Origin: Nesterenkonia marinintestina
GTDB taxonomy: Bacteria; Actinomycetota; Actinomycetes; Actinomycetales; Micrococcaceae
DNA: 64,000 bases
Direction: 5' to 3'
NCBI RefSeq assembly: GCF_025420485.1
Contig: NZ_JAOEFD010000003.1
Coordinates: 62,001-126,000 of the forward strand
Positions 26,581 through 36,999 of the stretch are shown piece after piece. Each line of letters opens with the position of its first letter. Position 1 is the stretch's first letter. Made by a program: the position numbers and the translations under genes. Under the pieces are notes generated by a model. The model saw nothing but the letters and a program-made list of their open reading frames with translations. It had not been told where the DNA came from and did no database searches.

Positions 26581-27750
26581 TCAGCCGCGGGCCTGATCCT
26601 CACGGCCCTGACGACCGGTGGCCGGCATCTCTGCGATGACGATCTGCGGGGACTCCGCACCCTCGTGCTCGGCCTCATCCTGCTCGTCCTCCTCGGCGGG
26701 AGGCGGCGGGAACGGCACCGGACGACCCTCGTCGTCCAAGGGGGTGCCGGAGTCGGTGATGCGACCGATCCCCCGCTTCCCGCGCAGCCGCAGGACCTCC
26801 TCGGTGTGGGCCACCAGGTCCGCGTCGTTGCGCCGCATGCGGGCATAGAGCGGCGCCTGGACGAAGATCGTGGCCAGCGTGCCGATGATGATGCCCACGA
26901 AGAGCGACAGGGCGATGTCCCGCAGCGTGCCGGCGCCGAGCAGGAAGGCTCCGATGAAGAGGATCGACCCCACCGGAAGGATGCCCACGACGGAGGTGTT
27001 GATGGAGCGCACCAGCGTCTGGTTGACCGCAAGGTTGACCCGTTCGGTGAACGTCTGGTCCTTCTGACTGGTGACCGAGGCGACGTTCTCGCGGATCTTG
27101 TCGAAGACCACCATGGTGTCGTACAGGGCGTAGGAGAGGATCGTGAGGAATCCGATGATCGCGCTGGGCGTGACCTCGAAGCCTGTGGCCGAGTATACGC
27201 CCCCGGTGATGACCACCACGACGCCCAGCCCGGCGATCGCCGCCAGCGACATCTTCCACGTGCGGAAGTACACGGCCATGTACAGGGCCACCAGGACGAT
27301 GAAGATCACCAGCCCGATGAGCATCTGCTGCGAGACCTGATCGCCCCATGTGGGCCCCACGAAGCTGGAGGTCACTTCGTCGGCCGAGACCCCGTACCCC
27401 TCCTGGAGCGCCTCGCCGACCTCGAGGGTCTGCTCGTCGTCGAGCTCCTCGGTCTGCACCCTGATCGTGCCGGGGGCGATGTTGGTGACGTTCGCCTCCT
27501 GGTCGCTGACCTCGGCGACGGCCTGCTCACCCACCGTGACGTCGGTGTCCTCCACCGACGAGACGGTGAACTCCGACCCGCCGGTGAACTCGATGCCCAG
27601 GTTGAAGCCGCCTCGGAGGAACGGGACGGCGACGGAGGCGAGGACGAGCAGCGCGGCGATGAGGAACCAGAGGTTGGAGCGCTGGATGAACGGATAGGCG
27701 CGCTCTCCGGTGTAGAGCTGGTTGCCGACCTTGGCGAATCCTGCGGCCAT
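26581..27750 (-). CDS. secF: Protein translocase subunit SecF
   Basis: Membrane partner of SecD in the SecDF complex, which uses the proton gradient to pull secreted proteins through SecYEG. The 389-residue protein has the first membrane span near residue 28 and an external domain opening with GIEFTGGSEF. Five further spans follow, including ATGFEVTPSAIIGFLTIL and LSYALYDTMVVFDKIREN, a conserved SecF motif. The C-terminal tail is acidic (EEDEQDEAEHEGAE). Its ATG overlaps the secD stop by one base (TGATG), so translation is coupled. Confidence 0.97.
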   Translation of the reverse strand: MAAGFAKVGNQLYTGERAYPFIQRSNLWFLIAALLVLASVAVPFLRGGFNLGIEFTGGSEFTVSSVEDTDVTVGEQAVAEVSDQEANVTNIAPGTIRVQTEELDDEQTLEVGEALQEGYGVSADEVTSSFVGPTWGDQVSQQMLIGLVIFIVLVALYMAVYFRTWKMSLAAIAGLGVVVVITGGVYSATGFEVTPSAIIGFLTILSYALYDTMVVFDKIRENVASVTSQKDQTFTERVNLAVNQTLVRSINTSVVGILPVGSILFIGAFLLGAGTLRDIALSLFVGIIIGTLATIFVQAPLYARMRRNDADLVAHTEEVLRLRGKRGIGRITDSGTPLDDEGRPVPFPPPPAEEDEQDEAEHEGAESPQIVIAEMPATGRQGREDQARG

Positions 27751-29771
27751 CAGTCCTCCTCGTCCCTGTGCTCGGCCCCGTCCCCGGCCCCGTCCTCGGC
27801 GCGCTCCCGGGCGTCACGGGCCCGCTCTCGGGCCCGGCGACGTTCGGCGATGGTCATCTGCGCCCACTCGGCTCCGTCGACCTGCGGCTCGTCGGACGCA
27901 GGGTCCGCGGCTCCGGTCTCCGTCCGGCGCTCCGTTCCGCCCTCAGTTCCGCGGTCCGTCCCGGATTCGGTCCGTACCGCCGCCTCGGAGGTCGCGGCCC
28001 CCGGCGATGTCGCACCGGTCCCGCCGGCGGTGCCCTCGTCGCTCGGCGTCGTGGCCGAGGACTCCCCGGCCACCGCGACTACGGCGGAGTCCCGGGAGTA
28101 GACCACTTCGCGGCGCGCGAAGCGTCCGGCGCCCCGGTAGAGGACATCGACCCCCAGCTCCTTGGCCGACAGGCCGGAGAACGGCCTGCCCTGGGCGAAG
28201 AACCGACGCCGCGCCAGCAGCCGCATCACCGGATGGGTGAAGAGGAACACCAGGATCACGTCGATCAGCGCCGTCAGACCGAGGGTGAAGGCGAAGCCGC
28301 GGACGTTGCCAACTGCGACGAGGAACAGCACCGCCGCGGCGATGATGTTCACCGCCTTCGAGGCCAGGATCGTGCGACGGGCACGTTCCCATCCGGACTC
28401 CACAGCACCGGCCAGCGACCGGCCTTCGCGGAGCTCGTCCTTGATGCGTTCGAAGTAGACGATGAAGGAGTCGGCGGTCAGTCCGATGGAGACGATCAGC
28501 CCGGCGATCCCGGCCAGCGAGAGGCGATAGCCGTCCGACCACCCCAACAGGGAGATGGCGAACCACGTCAGCAGACCGGCGACCACGAGCGAGGTGATGG
28601 TGACCAGGCTCAGCGCCCGGTACTGGAAGACCGCGTAGCCGGCCACCAACAGCAGCCCGATGACGCCGGCGAGCAGCCCCATCCGCAGCTGGTCGGAGCC
28701 CAGCGTCGCGGAGATCTGCTCCTCCGACTCGATCTGGAAGCTGATCGGCAGCGAGCCGTAGCGCAGCTGTTCGGAGAGGTTGCGGGCCTCATCCTCGGTG
28801 AAGTCCCCGGTGATCTGCGGTCGTCCGTCGGTGATCGCGGCCTGGGTCCGAGGGGCGGAGATCACGTGGCCGTCGAGGACGATGGCGAACTGGTTGCGCA
28901 CGTCCGGGAGGTTCACCAGGCGCGTCGTGGACTCCCGGAACATGTCTGTGCCGTCGGAGTCGAAGTTGATGGTGACCGCCCACCGGCCGGTGGACATCCC
29001 CGACTGGGACTGCTCGGTGCCGAAGTCCGCGCCGGAGATGTGGTCGCCGGGGACCTCGACCGGTCCCAGGATGTACTTCATGCCGGTCTCCGGGTCACAG
29101 GTGACCAGGGGTTCGTCGGTCTCCGCGTCCTGACGGTCCGCCACGCTGAGGTCCCGCGAGCACTCGTAGTTCGCGAACTCGGCCGCGACGTCCTGCGACA
29201 CCCAGTTGGTGTCGGAGGGATCGGTCGGAGACTCGGTCGGCTCGGGGAAGTCCTCGGGGCGGGCCGTCTCGTCGTCGCCCGCCTCGGCGTCCTCAGCATC
29301 CTCCTCGCTGAGCGCCTCCTCGTCCAGTTCGGCGTCCTCGCCCTCCTCGTCGATCAGCTCCTGGATGTAGGCCATGTCCTGCTCGGCCTGCAGCACGGGC
29401 CGGAACTCCATGTCGGCGGAGGCCTGGATGAGCTCCCGGGTCTCGGCATCCGGAGACCCCGGCATGCCGACGACGACGTTCTCGGCGCCCTGCGTCGCAA
29501 TCTCAGCCTCGGCGACACCCGTGCCGTCCACGCGCTGGCGGATGATCTCGACGGCCTGTTCGAGCTGCTCGTCGTCCAGGGTCTCGTCGCCGTCGACCTG
29601 GGGGGAGAGCACCATCTGCGTTCCGCCGGAGAGGTCCAGGGCCAGCAGAGGGGGCCACTGGGCCTTGCCCTGCGCGACACCGTAGGTCAGCAGACCGCCC
29701 ATACCCAGCAGCAGGATCAGCATGCCGATCAGGGCGCCGCGTGCTCGCGCCGCAGTCTTGCTCTTGGCCAT
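27750..29771 (-). CDS. secD: Protein translocase subunit SecD
   Basis: Six-span RND-fold component of SecDF. The 673-residue protein has an N-terminal span, the P1 head domain starting LDLSGGTQMVL, and core spans containing LSLAGIAGLIVSIGLTADSF and FIVYFERIKDELREG (conserved SecD motif). Two regions enlarge it relative to E. coli SecD. One is an acidic insert in the external domain around residues 140-185 (Glu/Asp-rich, then Pro/Thr). The other is a ~110-residue cytoplasmic tail that is Thr/Gly/Ala-rich and ends in Arg/Glu-rich repeats. It lies downstream of yajC and upstream of secF, the usual yajC-secD-secF order. Confidence 0.97.
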   Translation of the reverse strand: MAKSKTAARARGALIGMLILLLGMGGLLTYGVAQGKAQWPPLLALDLSGGTQMVLSPQVDGDETLDDEQLEQAVEIIRQRVDGTGVAEAEIATQGAENVVVGMPGSPDAETRELIQASADMEFRPVLQAEQDMAYIQELIDEEGEDAELDEEALSEEDAEDAEAGDDETARPEDFPEPTESPTDPSDTNWVSQDVAAEFANYECSRDLSVADRQDAETDEPLVTCDPETGMKYILGPVEVPGDHISGADFGTEQSQSGMSTGRWAVTINFDSDGTDMFRESTTRLVNLPDVRNQFAIVLDGHVISAPRTQAAITDGRPQITGDFTEDEARNLSEQLRYGSLPISFQIESEEQISATLGSDQLRMGLLAGVIGLLLVAGYAVFQYRALSLVTITSLVVAGLLTWFAISLLGWSDGYRLSLAGIAGLIVSIGLTADSFIVYFERIKDELREGRSLAGAVESGWERARRTILASKAVNIIAAAVLFLVAVGNVRGFAFTLGLTALIDVILVFLFTHPVMRLLARRRFFAQGRPFSGLSAKELGVDVLYRGAGRFARREVVYSRDSAVVAVAGESSATTPSDEGTAGGTGATSPGAATSEAAVRTESGTDRGTEGGTERRTETGAADPASDEPQVDGAEWAQMTIAERRRARERARDARERAEDGAGDGAEHRDEED

Positions 29772-29871
29772 CAGGCGAGATCAACCTTCCGCAGTGCATG
29801 GCGTCCTGCTGGGGATGAGGCAGGGCGTGCCGGTCGTGGGGCGCGTCCGACGACGCCCCGCGTCGGGACGA

Positions 29872-30240
29872 TCAGCGCTCCTCGGCGGAGGTGGGGTCGT
29901 CCGGGGTGCTGGCCGGCTCGAGCACCTGCTGGACCGCCTGCAGGAGGAAGTCGACCCGGTCCCCGGAGGAGAACTCGACGGTGAGGCGCTGACGCTCCTC
30001 GTCGCGACCCACCACGGTGCCCACCATGCCGCCGGCCAGAAGCACCTCGGCGCCGATGACCGCACCGGACATGGCGTCCAGCTGCTTGTCCCGCATCTTC
30101 TTGCCGCGGCGCATGATGACGATCACGAAGATCACCATGATGGCGAACATGATGAGCAGGAACGGGTCGAACCCGCCCGTGGTGCCGCCGTCGGCCGTCA
30201 GCAGGGTCGTCGCCGGGACAGAGTCGAGCGTCTGTGTCAC
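29872..30240 (-). CDS. yajC: Preprotein translocase accessory subunit YajC
   Basis: 122-residue single-span protein that associates with SecDF-SecYEG. A ~24-residue external N-terminus is followed by a span (FLLIMFAIMVIFVIVIMRRG). The conserved cytoplasmic domain then reads MSGAVIGAEVLLAGGMVGTV, and a short acidic Pro/Thr tail ends it. GTG start; the ribosome site is weak. There are 100 bases between it and the secD ATG, and 103 bases to the ruvB gene upstream, so it probably has its own promoter or is read from ruvCAB. Confidence 0.92.
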   Translation of the reverse strand: MTQTLDSVPATTLLTADGGTTGGFDPFLLIMFAIMVIFVIVIMRRGKKMRDKQLDAMSGAVIGAEVLLAGGMVGTVVGRDEERQRLTVEFSSGDRVDFLLQAVQQVLEPASTPDDPTSAEER

Positions 30241-30343
30241 GAGGGGATCACGCTTTCGTCGTAGGAGGACACTGGACCCCGCGGCCCACGTGAGGGGTTC
30301 GGGCCCGCAGGGGCCCGCCGGGGTCGTTCAACGCGCCAGGATA

Positions 30344-31378
30344 TCAGGTGCCGGGGAGCCTTTCCTGGGACTCCGGTCGGCTCAGGCCGAGATGGGCGAA
30401 GGCCTCGTCGGTGGCGATGCGCCCCCGAGGCGTCCTGGCCAACAGGCCCTCTCGGACGAGGTAGGGCTCGGCGACCGTCTCGACGGTCTCCGTCTCCTCG
30501 CCCACGATCACCGCCAGGGTGGACAGTCCCACCGGACCGCCGCGGAAGGTCGTGCACAGCGCCCTGAGGACGGCTCGGTCCAGTCGGTCCAGTCCCCGCG
30601 GATCGACTTCATAGGTGTCGAGCGCGTCGGCGGCCGCTCCGCGGTCCACCTCGTCGACGCCGTGCACCAGGGCCCAGTCGCGGACCCGTCGCAGCAGCCG
30701 GTTGGTGATGCGGGGAGTCCCCCGGGACCGGGAGGCGATCTCGGCGAAGCCGTCCTCGCCCACAGTCATCTCCAGCAGCCCGGCCGAACGTCGGAGGACC
30801 TTCTCCAGCTCCTGGGCGGAGTAGAACTCGAGGTGACCGGTGAAGCCGAACCGGTCGCGCAGGGGGCCGGGCAGCAGGCCCGCCCGCGTCGTCGCACCCA
30901 CGAGGGTGAACTCCGGCAGCTCCAGCGGGATCGAGGTGGCGCCTGCGCCCTTCCCGACGACGATGTCGACGCGGAAGTCCTCCATCGCCATATAGAGCAT
31001 CTCCTCCGCCGGCCGCGACATCCGATGGATCTCATCGATGAACAGCACCTCCCCCTCGGTCAGGGAGGACAGGATCGCGGCGAGGTCGCCGGCGTGCTGT
31101 ATGGCCGGGCCGGAGGTGATCCGCAGCGGTGCGCCCATCTCGGAGGAGATGATCATCGCCAAAGTGGTCTTGCCCAGACCGGGCGGACCGGAGAGCAGCA
31201 TGTGGTCGGCGGCGCGGCCGCGGATCCGCGAGGACTCCAGCACCAGGGAGAGCTGGGTGCGGACCGTCTGCTGGCCGACGAAGTCCTCGAGCGACCGGGG
31301 TCGCAGCGCCGCCTCCATCGCACGCTCCTCGGGCGCCGTGGTCGTGCCGACGATCTCGCGGGGGTCTTCGGTGGTCAC
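30344..31378 (-). CDS. ruvB: Holliday junction branch migration ATPase RuvB
   Basis: Hexameric AAA+ motor that, with RuvA, drives branch migration. The 344-residue protein has Walker A (GPPGLGKTT), Walker B (LFIDEIHRM), sensor 1 in VGATTRAG and the C-terminal winged helix ([17 protein letters not shown]). GTG start overlaps the ruvA stop by four bases (GTGA). Last gene of the ruvCAB cluster. Confidence 0.98.
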   Translation of the reverse strand: MTTEDPREIVGTTTAPEERAMEAALRPRSLEDFVGQQTVRTQLSLVLESSRIRGRAADHMLLSGPPGLGKTTLAMIISSEMGAPLRITSGPAIQHAGDLAAILSSLTEGEVLFIDEIHRMSRPAEEMLYMAMEDFRVDIVVGKGAGATSIPLELPEFTLVGATTRAGLLPGPLRDRFGFTGHLEFYSAQELEKVLRRSAGLLEMTVGEDGFAEIASRSRGTPRITNRLLRRVRDWALVHGVDEVDRGAAADALDTYEVDPRGLDRLDRAVLRALCTTFRGGPVGLSTLAVIVGEETETVETVAEPYLVREGLLARTPRGRIATDEAFAHLGLSRPESQERLPGT

Positions 31379-32007
31379 CGCCCGGGACCTCCCAACATGC
31401 GCAGGGTGCTGCGCAGCAGCACGGCGACCTCCGCCTCAGCGAGCTCCGGAGCCTGCTGGACCTGGTGCTCCACCGCAGACCGGGCGTCCTTCTCCGACCA
31501 TCCCAGCGAGACCAGGGCCTGCTCGACCTGCGCACCGGACCCGCCGGCCGCCGACCCCGTATCCGCCGGTTCGCCGGGGTCCTCCGGCGCGGAGGCCGGC
31601 ACGTCGATGACGAGCCTGCCGGCCAGCTCGAGCAGGATGCGCTGCGCGGTCTTCTTCCCGATGCCGGGGACCTTGGTGAACGCCGCAGTGTCCGACTCCG
31701 CGATGGCGCGGCGGACTTCGGCCGGAGTGTGCACGCTCAGGACGGCCAGGGCGAGACGGGGCCCCACACCGGAGATGGAGAGCAGAGTGGTGAAGATCTC
31801 ACGCTCATCGCCGGAGGAGAATCCGAACAGCAGCGGCGCATCGTCCTGCCGCGGCACGAAGCTGGTCTGCAGGCGGATCTCGTCCCCGTGGCGCAGCTCG
31901 GCCAACGTCTGGGCGGTGGCGGTGACATGCAGGCCGAACCCTGAGACCTCCACCACCGCATGATCGAGTCCGACGTGCAGCACCTCGCCGCGGATGGAAG
32001 AGATCAT
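31375..32007 (-). CDS. ruvA: Holliday junction DNA-binding protein RuvA
   Basis: Tetrameric protein that binds the four-way junction and loads RuvB. The 210-residue protein comprises an N-terminal OB domain ([13 protein letters not shown]), the helix-hairpin-helix domain with [13 protein letters not shown] and [16 protein letters not shown], and a C-terminal RuvB-binding domain ([19 protein letters not shown]) after a Gly/Pro-rich linker. It lies 54 bases after ruvC and overlaps ruvB. Confidence 0.98.
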   Translation of the reverse strand: MISSIRGEVLHVGLDHAVVEVSGFGLHVTATAQTLAELRHGDEIRLQTSFVPRQDDAPLLFGFSSGDEREIFTTLLSISGVGPRLALAVLSVHTPAEVRRAIAESDTAAFTKVPGIGKKTAQRILLELAGRLVIDVPASAPEDPGEPADTGSAAGGSGAQVEQALVSLGWSEKDARSAVEHQVQQAPELAEAEVAVLLRSTLRMLGGPGR

Positions 32008-32061
32008 CGGGCCGGTGCCGCCTCTCGTCGGGTGCGCGATTCGGAGATGTCTTCGAACAGA

Positions 32062-32802
32062 CTACCGGCGGCCGCGCTCCCCGCGGGACACGACGCGCCC
32101 GCCGGAGGCCCCCCGCGCGGCGGGCCCGGAGGGGGTGCGTCCCCGGCGCTCTGCGGCGCGCCACGCCTGCTGCGCGGGCGTCAGCGAGCCGGACTGCGAC
32201 TCCCCGGCCCGCTGCAGGGCCGTCTTCGCCCCCTGGTGCGTCCTGGTGTCCGCGGACATGTCCTGACGGGTGCCGATGCCGGCCCGCCAGCCGTGACAGA
32301 TCGCCACAGCGTAGGCGTCGGTGGCGTCGACCGGGCGGGGCAGATCGGGCAGGCGCAGGATCCGCTGTACCATGCGGGCCACGGCGTCCTTGTCCGCCCG
32401 CCCGTCGTCGGTGACCGCGGCCTTGACCTCGGAGGGCGTGTGCCACGCCACCGGGATGCCGCGCGCGGCCGCCGCGGCGATGACCACGCCGGAGGCCTGA
32501 GCCGTGCCCACCACCGTCGGGGCGTTGTTCTGGGCGAAGACCCGTTCGACGGCCAGCACGTCGGGGGCATAGGTGTCCAACAGGTGCTCCGCGGCCCGCT
32601 GGATCGCAAGGATGCGGTCGGCGAGGTCCTGATCCGAGCGAGTGCCGGTGACCTCCACATGGACCGACCTGCCTGATCGGTCGCGTCGCATCTCCACCAC
32701 GGCGAATCCGCAGCGGGTCAGCCCGGGATCCACCCCGAGGATGCGCTGATCGACCAGCGAGCCCTTCGCGCTGCCGGTCAGGGCGGATCCGTGAGCGTTC
32801 AT
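32062..32802 (-). CDS. ruvC: Holliday junction endonuclease RuvC
   Basis: Mg-dependent resolvase that cuts four-way junctions. The 246-residue protein shows ILGVDPGLTRCG (first catalytic Asp), VLAVERVFAQNN (Glu) and VDATDAYAVAICH (final Asp pair). It is longer than E. coli RuvC by about 70 residues. A 19-residue N-terminal stretch has no alternative start codon close to the conserved block (the nearby valine is GTC). The ~55-residue C-terminal tail is rich in Arg, Gly and Ser and may be disordered or DNA-binding. It follows yebC by 13 bases. Confidence 0.96.
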   Translation of the reverse strand: MNAHGSALTGSAKGSLVDQRILGVDPGLTRCGFAVVEMRRDRSGRSVHVEVTGTRSDQDLADRILAIQRAAEHLLDTYAPDVLAVERVFAQNNAPTVVGTAQASGVVIAAAAARGIPVAWHTPSEVKAAVTDDGRADKDAVARMVQRILRLPDLPRPVDATDAYAVAICHGWRAGIGTRQDMSADTRTHQGAKTALQRAGESQSGSLTPAQQAWRAAERRGRTPSGPAARGASGGRVVSRGERGRR

Positions 32803-32815
32803 CCCCGGGCGATCC

Positions 32816-33574
32816 TCAGGCCTCGGCGTGCAGCTGCGCCAGCACCTCGGCGTCGAGGTCGGCGTTGGTCCACACCCCTTGGACGTCGTCGAGGTCCTCG
32901 AGGGCCTCGGCGAGCCGCAGGAACTTCTTCGCCGCGTCGATGTCGAGGTCCACGGTCATCGAGGAGACGAACTCGACCTCGTCGGAGTCATAGGCGAGGC
33001 CGGCCGCGTCCAGCGCCGCCGCGACCGACGACAGGTCCTGGGGCTCGCATCGCACCTCGAAGGTGTCCTCGTGCTCGTAGACCTCCTCGGCGCCGGCATC
33101 GAGGACTGCGGCGAGCACGTCGTCCTCGGTCAGCCCCGCACCGGGCAGGCGCACGATCCCCCTGCGTTCGAACATGTAGGCCACAGACCCGGGATCGGCG
33201 ATGGTGCCTCCGGAGCGGGTGATCGCGGTGCGCACCTCGGCGGCCGCGCGGTTGCGGTTCTCCGTCAGGCACTCCACGAGCAGCGCGGAGCCCTGAGGCC
33301 CGCGGGCCTCGTACATGATCTCGTCGTAGTCGACCGACTCACCGGTGAGCCCGGCGCCGCGCTTGACGGCGCGATCGATGTTGTCGTTGGGCACCGAGTT
33401 CTTCTTGGCCTTCTGGACCGCGAGGTCGAGGGCGGGGTTGCCGTCGGTGTCCGGGCCGCCGGCACGTGCGGCGATCTCGATCTGCTTGATGAAGCGTGCG
33501 TTGATCTTGGCCCGCTTGGCGTCGACGGCGGCCTTGCGGTGCTTGATGTTGGCCCATTTGGAGTGTCCGGCCAT
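32816..33574 (-). CDS. yebC: YebC/PmpR family protein (TACO1-like)
   Basis: 252-residue member of the YebC family, first described as DNA-binding regulators and more recently as factors that help ribosomes at difficult stretches. It begins [20 protein letters not shown] and contains [40 protein letters not shown] and [11 protein letters not shown], all family hallmarks. It lies immediately upstream of ruvCAB, as in most actinobacteria and many proteobacteria. Confidence 0.97.
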   Translation of the reverse strand: MAGHSKWANIKHRKAAVDAKRAKINARFIKQIEIAARAGGPDTDGNPALDLAVQKAKKNSVPNDNIDRAVKRGAGLTGESVDYDEIMYEARGPQGSALLVECLTENRNRAAAEVRTAITRSGGTIADPGSVAYMFERRGIVRLPGAGLTEDDVLAAVLDAGAEEVYEHEDTFEVRCEPQDLSSVAAALDAAGLAYDSDEVEFVSSMTVDLDIDAAKKFLRLAEALEDLDDVQGVWTNADLDAEVLAQLHAEA

Positions 33575-33632
33575 AGATCTTCCGTTTCTCTTCCGGGGAC
33601 GGGTCGCTGCGCCCCAGCCTACCGCCGGCGCC

Positions 33633-34241
33633 TCATCGCGCCGGGATCTGCCGGCGGACCATGACGATCCGCTGGACCACCGTGATCAGCGAGGCCGCGG
33701 CCAGCAGCCAGAGGACGACGCCGAGGACCACGACCGGGAGCCCGAGGCCGGTGAACCCGGTGAACACGAGGGTCGCAACCATCCGTTCCGGACGTTCGGC
33801 CAGGCCGACGTCGGCCCGGAGCCCCATGGCCTCCGCCTTGGCCCGCACATACGGGACGAGCCCGCCGAGGAGCATGCACAGTCCGGCGGCGTATCCGACC
33901 CACAGGTGCTGACCGTCGACGAGGAACCAGGTGAGCAGCCCCAGGAACACCGCACCGTCCTGCACCCGATCCGCGGTGGAGTCGAGGAACCCGCCCCACT
34001 CCGAGCGGACGTCGGCGATCCTGGCCATGAGTCCGTCCACGAGGTCGGAGAAGACGAAGAGCGTGATCCACACGGTGCCCCAGAACAGCTCGCCGAGCGG
34101 GTAGAGCACCAGGGCGCCCAGGCTGACTCCGAGGGCACCGACCACGGTCACCGCGTTCGGCGTGACCCCCCACCGCAGCAGCAGACGGGCCAGCGGGGCG
34201 AACAGCGCGGTGAAGAGTCCCCGCGCGTACCGGTTCAGCAT
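33633..34241 (-). CDS. pgsA: CDP-alcohol phosphatidyltransferase, probable phosphatidylinositol phosphate synthase
   Basis: Membrane enzyme of phospholipid synthesis; in actinobacteria the gene at this position joins CDP-diacylglycerol to inositol-1-phosphate. The motif [20 protein letters not shown] with the following LDSTADR matches DxxDGxxARx8GxxxDxxxD. About six hydrophobic segments are visible. ATG 34241 overlaps the stop of the HIT gene (TGATG) and gives 202 residues. The order thrS-HIT-pgsA is that of mycobacteria, but the acyltransferase and mannosyltransferase genes that follow pgsA there are absent; yebC comes next. Substrate identity (inositol phosphate versus glycerol phosphate) is inferred from context. 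Confidence 0.88.
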   Translation of the reverse strand: MLNRYARGLFTALFAPLARLLLRWGVTPNAVTVVGALGVSLGALVLYPLGELFWGTVWITLFVFSDLVDGLMARIADVRSEWGGFLDSTADRVQDGAVFLGLLTWFLVDGQHLWVGYAAGLCMLLGGLVPYVRAKAEAMGLRADVGLAERPERMVATLVFTGFTGLGLPVVVLGVVLWLLAAASLITVVQRIVMVRRQIPAR

Positions 34242-34849
34242 CAGGAACCCCGCTCCTGGCGCCGCCGGAAGTCCTCGGCGGCGGGATCCCACGCCTCACG
34301 CAGGATGCCGAGGGTCTCACCCAGGGTCTGGGACATGTTCTTGGTCTGGGCGATGATCGGGAGGAAGTTGCCGTCCCCGGACCAGCGTGGGACCACATGC
34401 TGGTGCAGGTGTGCGGCGATGCCCGCTCCGCCGGGCTTGCCCTGATTCATCCCGAGGTTGAAGCCCTGTGGGGCCGCGGCGGCGCGCAGCGCGGTCATGG
34501 CGATCTGGGCGGAACGGGTGAACTCCTCGGTCTCCGCGGCGGTCAGATCGGTGAGGTCGGGGACGTGACGGTAGGGACAGATCAGCAGATGGCCCGGATT
34601 GTAGGGGTAGAGGTTGAGCAGCACGTAGCAGGTGCGGCCCCGGGCGACGATCAGCGCCTCCTCGTCGTCGCGTCCCGGTCCTGCGCAGAACGGGCAGTCC
34701 TCCGTGCCTGAGACCTGGTCCTGGCCTCGGCTCACATATGCGGTCCGATGAGGGTTCCAGAGCCGTTGGAAGGCGTCGGGCACCCCGGCCGGCACGGAGT
34801 CCTCGGCTGCGCCGGACCCGTCGGACCGGCGGCTGTGCTGCTCCCTCAC
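34241..34849 (-). CDS. HIT family hydrolase/phosphorylase
   Basis: Histidine-triad nucleotide-binding protein, about 202 residues. It has CPFCAGPG near the N-terminus (a CxxC that may bind zinc), VLLNLYPYNPGHLLICPYRH, and the triad HLHQHVVPRW with the catalytic middle His. Related actinobacterial proteins are AP4A phosphorylases. GTG at 34849 lies just past the thrS stop. An upstream in-frame GTG at 34882 would overlap thrS, and neither has a strong ribosome site. Coupled to pgsA by a TGATG overlap. Confidence 0.9.
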   Translation of the reverse strand: MREQHSRRSDGSGAAEDSVPAGVPDAFQRLWNPHRTAYVSRGQDQVSGTEDCPFCAGPGRDDEEALIVARGRTCYVLLNLYPYNPGHLLICPYRHVPDLTDLTAAETEEFTRSAQIAMTALRAAAAPQGFNLGMNQGKPGGAGIAAHLHQHVVPRWSGDGNFLPIIAQTKNMSQTLGETLGILREAWDPAAEDFRRRQERGS

Positions 34850-34856
34850 GGGTCGA

Positions 34857-36941
34857 TCAGACCTCCCGCTCCTCGATCGCACGCAGGATCCGCGCCACTG
34901 CTTCGTCGATCGGCACCTGGTTCTCCTGGGAGCCGTCGCGGTGGCGGAAGGAGACGGCCTCGGCCTCGGCGTCGTCCCCTCCGGCGATCAGCACGAAGGG
35001 GATCTTCTCCTTGGAGGCGTTGCGGATCTTCTTCGGGAAACGGTCGGTGCCGTCGTCCAGCTCGGCACGGACGCCGGCGGAGCGCAGCCGTCGGACGACC
35101 TCGTCGAGGTAGTCGTTGAACGGTTCGGCCACCGGCACTCCGCGCACCTGCACCGGGGCCAGCCAGGCCGGGAACGCCCCTGCGTAGTGCTCCAGCAGGA
35201 TGGCGAAGAACCGTTCGATGGAGCCGAACAGCGCACGGTGGATCATGATGGGACGCTGACGGCTGCCGTCCTCGGCGGTGTACTCGAGGTCGAACCGCTC
35301 CGGCAGGTTGGGGTCCACCTGGACCGTGGAGAGCTGCCACTTCCGGCCGATGGCGTCGGTGATCTTCAGGTCGATCTTCGGGCCGTAGAAGGCGGCTTCG
35401 CCGGGCATCTCGGTGAGCCGGAGGCCCGACTTCCTCGCCACGCTGCGCAGCGCGTCGGTCGCCGACTCCCAGTACTCGTCGGAGCCGACCCACTTGTCCT
35501 TCTCGTCGTCGCGCAGCGAGAGCTCGAGCTCGAAGTCCTCCAGGCCGAAGTCCTTCAGCAGGGAGACCACGAAGTCGACGACCTCGGCGACCTCCTCCTC
35601 CAGCTGGTCCCGGCGCACGAAGAGGTGGGCGTCGTCCTGGGTGAATCCGCGCACTCGGGTCAGCCCGTGCAGCACGCCGGAGCGTTCGTTGCGGTAGACG
35701 GTCCCGTTCTCGGCGAGCCGCATCGGCAGCTCGCGGTAGCTGCGGCCCCGCTCCTTGTAGACGAGGATGTGCATCGGACAGTTCATGGGCTTGAGGTAGT
35801 AGTCCTGGCCCTGCTTGGTCACGTTTCCGTGCTCGTCGGTCTCCTCATCCATGTGGATCGCAGGCCACATGTCGTCCCGGTAGTTCTTCAGATGGCCTGA
35901 GGTCTCGAAGAGGTCCGCCTTGGAGATGTGCGGGGTGTAGACGTAGGTGTATCCGGCCTCGAGGTGGCGGGCACGGGCGTGCTGCTCCATCAGTCCGCGG
36001 ACCAGGCCGCCCTTGGGGTGCCACACGGAGAGGCCCGACCCGATCTCCTCGGGGAAGCTGAACAGGTCCAGCTCCCGCCCGAGCCGCCGATGGTCACGGC
36101 GTTCGGCCTCGGCGAGCCGGTCCTTGTACGCCTGCAGGTCCTCCCTGCTCGGCCATGCGGTGCCGTAGAGGCGCTGCAGCTGAGGATTCGTCTCCCTCCC
36201 CCTCCAGTACGCGCCCGCAGCCCGCATCAGCGAATAGGCGCCGCCGATGAGCTTGGTGCTGGGTACGTGCGGGCCGCGGCACAGGTCGGCCCAGACGCGC
36301 TCGCCCTTCCGATCGACGTTGTGATAGATGGTGATCTCTCCGCCGCCGATCTCCACCGAGGCGCCCTCTGCGGCCTCGGAGTTCTGGGAGTCGAGCAGCT
36401 CGAGCTTGTACGGCTCCTCGGCCATGGCCCGCCGCGCCCGGTCCTCGGTGACCACCTCACGCTCGAACGTCTGACCCTGCTTGATGATCCGCTGCATCGT
36501 CTTCTCGATGCGCTTGAGGTCGTCCGGGGTGAAGGGCTCGGCGACGTCGAAGTCGAAGTAGAAGCCGTCGGTGATGTAGGGTCCGATCCCCAGCTTGGCC
36601 TCGGGGAACAGCTGTTGGACCGCCTGAGCCATCACGTGCGCGGTCGAGTGGCGCAGCACCTCGAGGCCCGCCGGCTCGGAGACCTCGACCGATTCGACCT
36701 CGGAGCCCTCGGGCAGCTCGCGGGAGAGGTCCCACAGCTCACCGTCGACGCGCATCACCACGGTGGTCGGCCGGTCGGCGAAGTGTTCGGCCCCGGTGGT
36801 CCCGTCGGGGACGTCGACGGCGGTCCCGTCGACGGTGAGGCTGATGCGTCGGGGCTCGACGGCGACGGAGCCGTCGTCGGTGCGGTTCTCGGGCACGGGG
36901 AGTCGCTCTCCTTGATCGTCGGCACGGGGCCCGGTCGTCAT
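34857..36941 (-). CDS. thrS: Threonyl-tRNA synthetase
   Basis: 694 residues: TGS domain ([20 protein letters not shown]), editing-type second domain ([20 protein letters not shown]), class II catalytic domain ([20 protein letters not shown] with the zinc Cys, [33 protein letters not shown]) and anticodon-binding domain. The start is ATG 36941, 20 bases from the right boundary of the gap shared with the Nei-like gene. First gene of a same-strand run thrS-HIT-pgsA. Confidence 0.98.
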   Translation of the reverse strand: MTTGPRADDQGERLPVPENRTDDGSVAVEPRRISLTVDGTAVDVPDGTTGAEHFADRPTTVVMRVDGELWDLSRELPEGSEVESVEVSEPAGLEVLRHSTAHVMAQAVQQLFPEAKLGIGPYITDGFYFDFDVAEPFTPDDLKRIEKTMQRIIKQGQTFEREVVTEDRARRAMAEEPYKLELLDSQNSEAAEGASVEIGGGEITIYHNVDRKGERVWADLCRGPHVPSTKLIGGAYSLMRAAGAYWRGRETNPQLQRLYGTAWPSREDLQAYKDRLAEAERRDHRRLGRELDLFSFPEEIGSGLSVWHPKGGLVRGLMEQHARARHLEAGYTYVYTPHISKADLFETSGHLKNYRDDMWPAIHMDEETDEHGNVTKQGQDYYLKPMNCPMHILVYKERGRSYRELPMRLAENGTVYRNERSGVLHGLTRVRGFTQDDAHLFVRRDQLEEEVAEVVDFVVSLLKDFGLEDFELELSLRDDEKDKWVGSDEYWESATDALRSVARKSGLRLTEMPGEAAFYGPKIDLKITDAIGRKWQLSTVQVDPNLPERFDLEYTAEDGSRQRPIMIHRALFGSIERFFAILLEHYAGAFPAWLAPVQVRGVPVAEPFNDYLDEVVRRLRSAGVRAELDDGTDRFPKKIRNASKEKIPFVLIAGGDDAEAEAVSFRHRDGSQENQVPIDEAVARILRAIEEREV

Positions 36942-36999
36942 GCCGGTGCCCTGCGAGTCTAGTCCACCGGTCTCGGGGATGCGCCGCCGGCGGGGCCGC

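Noticed and set aside
27768-29984. 738-codon plus-strand frame opposite secD and the gap to yajC
   Set aside because: Antisense of secD, with His/Arg/Gly-rich composition and no start signal.
32048-32100. Possible extra small gene between ruvC and ruvA
   Set aside because: Only 54 bases between the genes; nothing beyond spacing and a weak ribosome site for ruvA.
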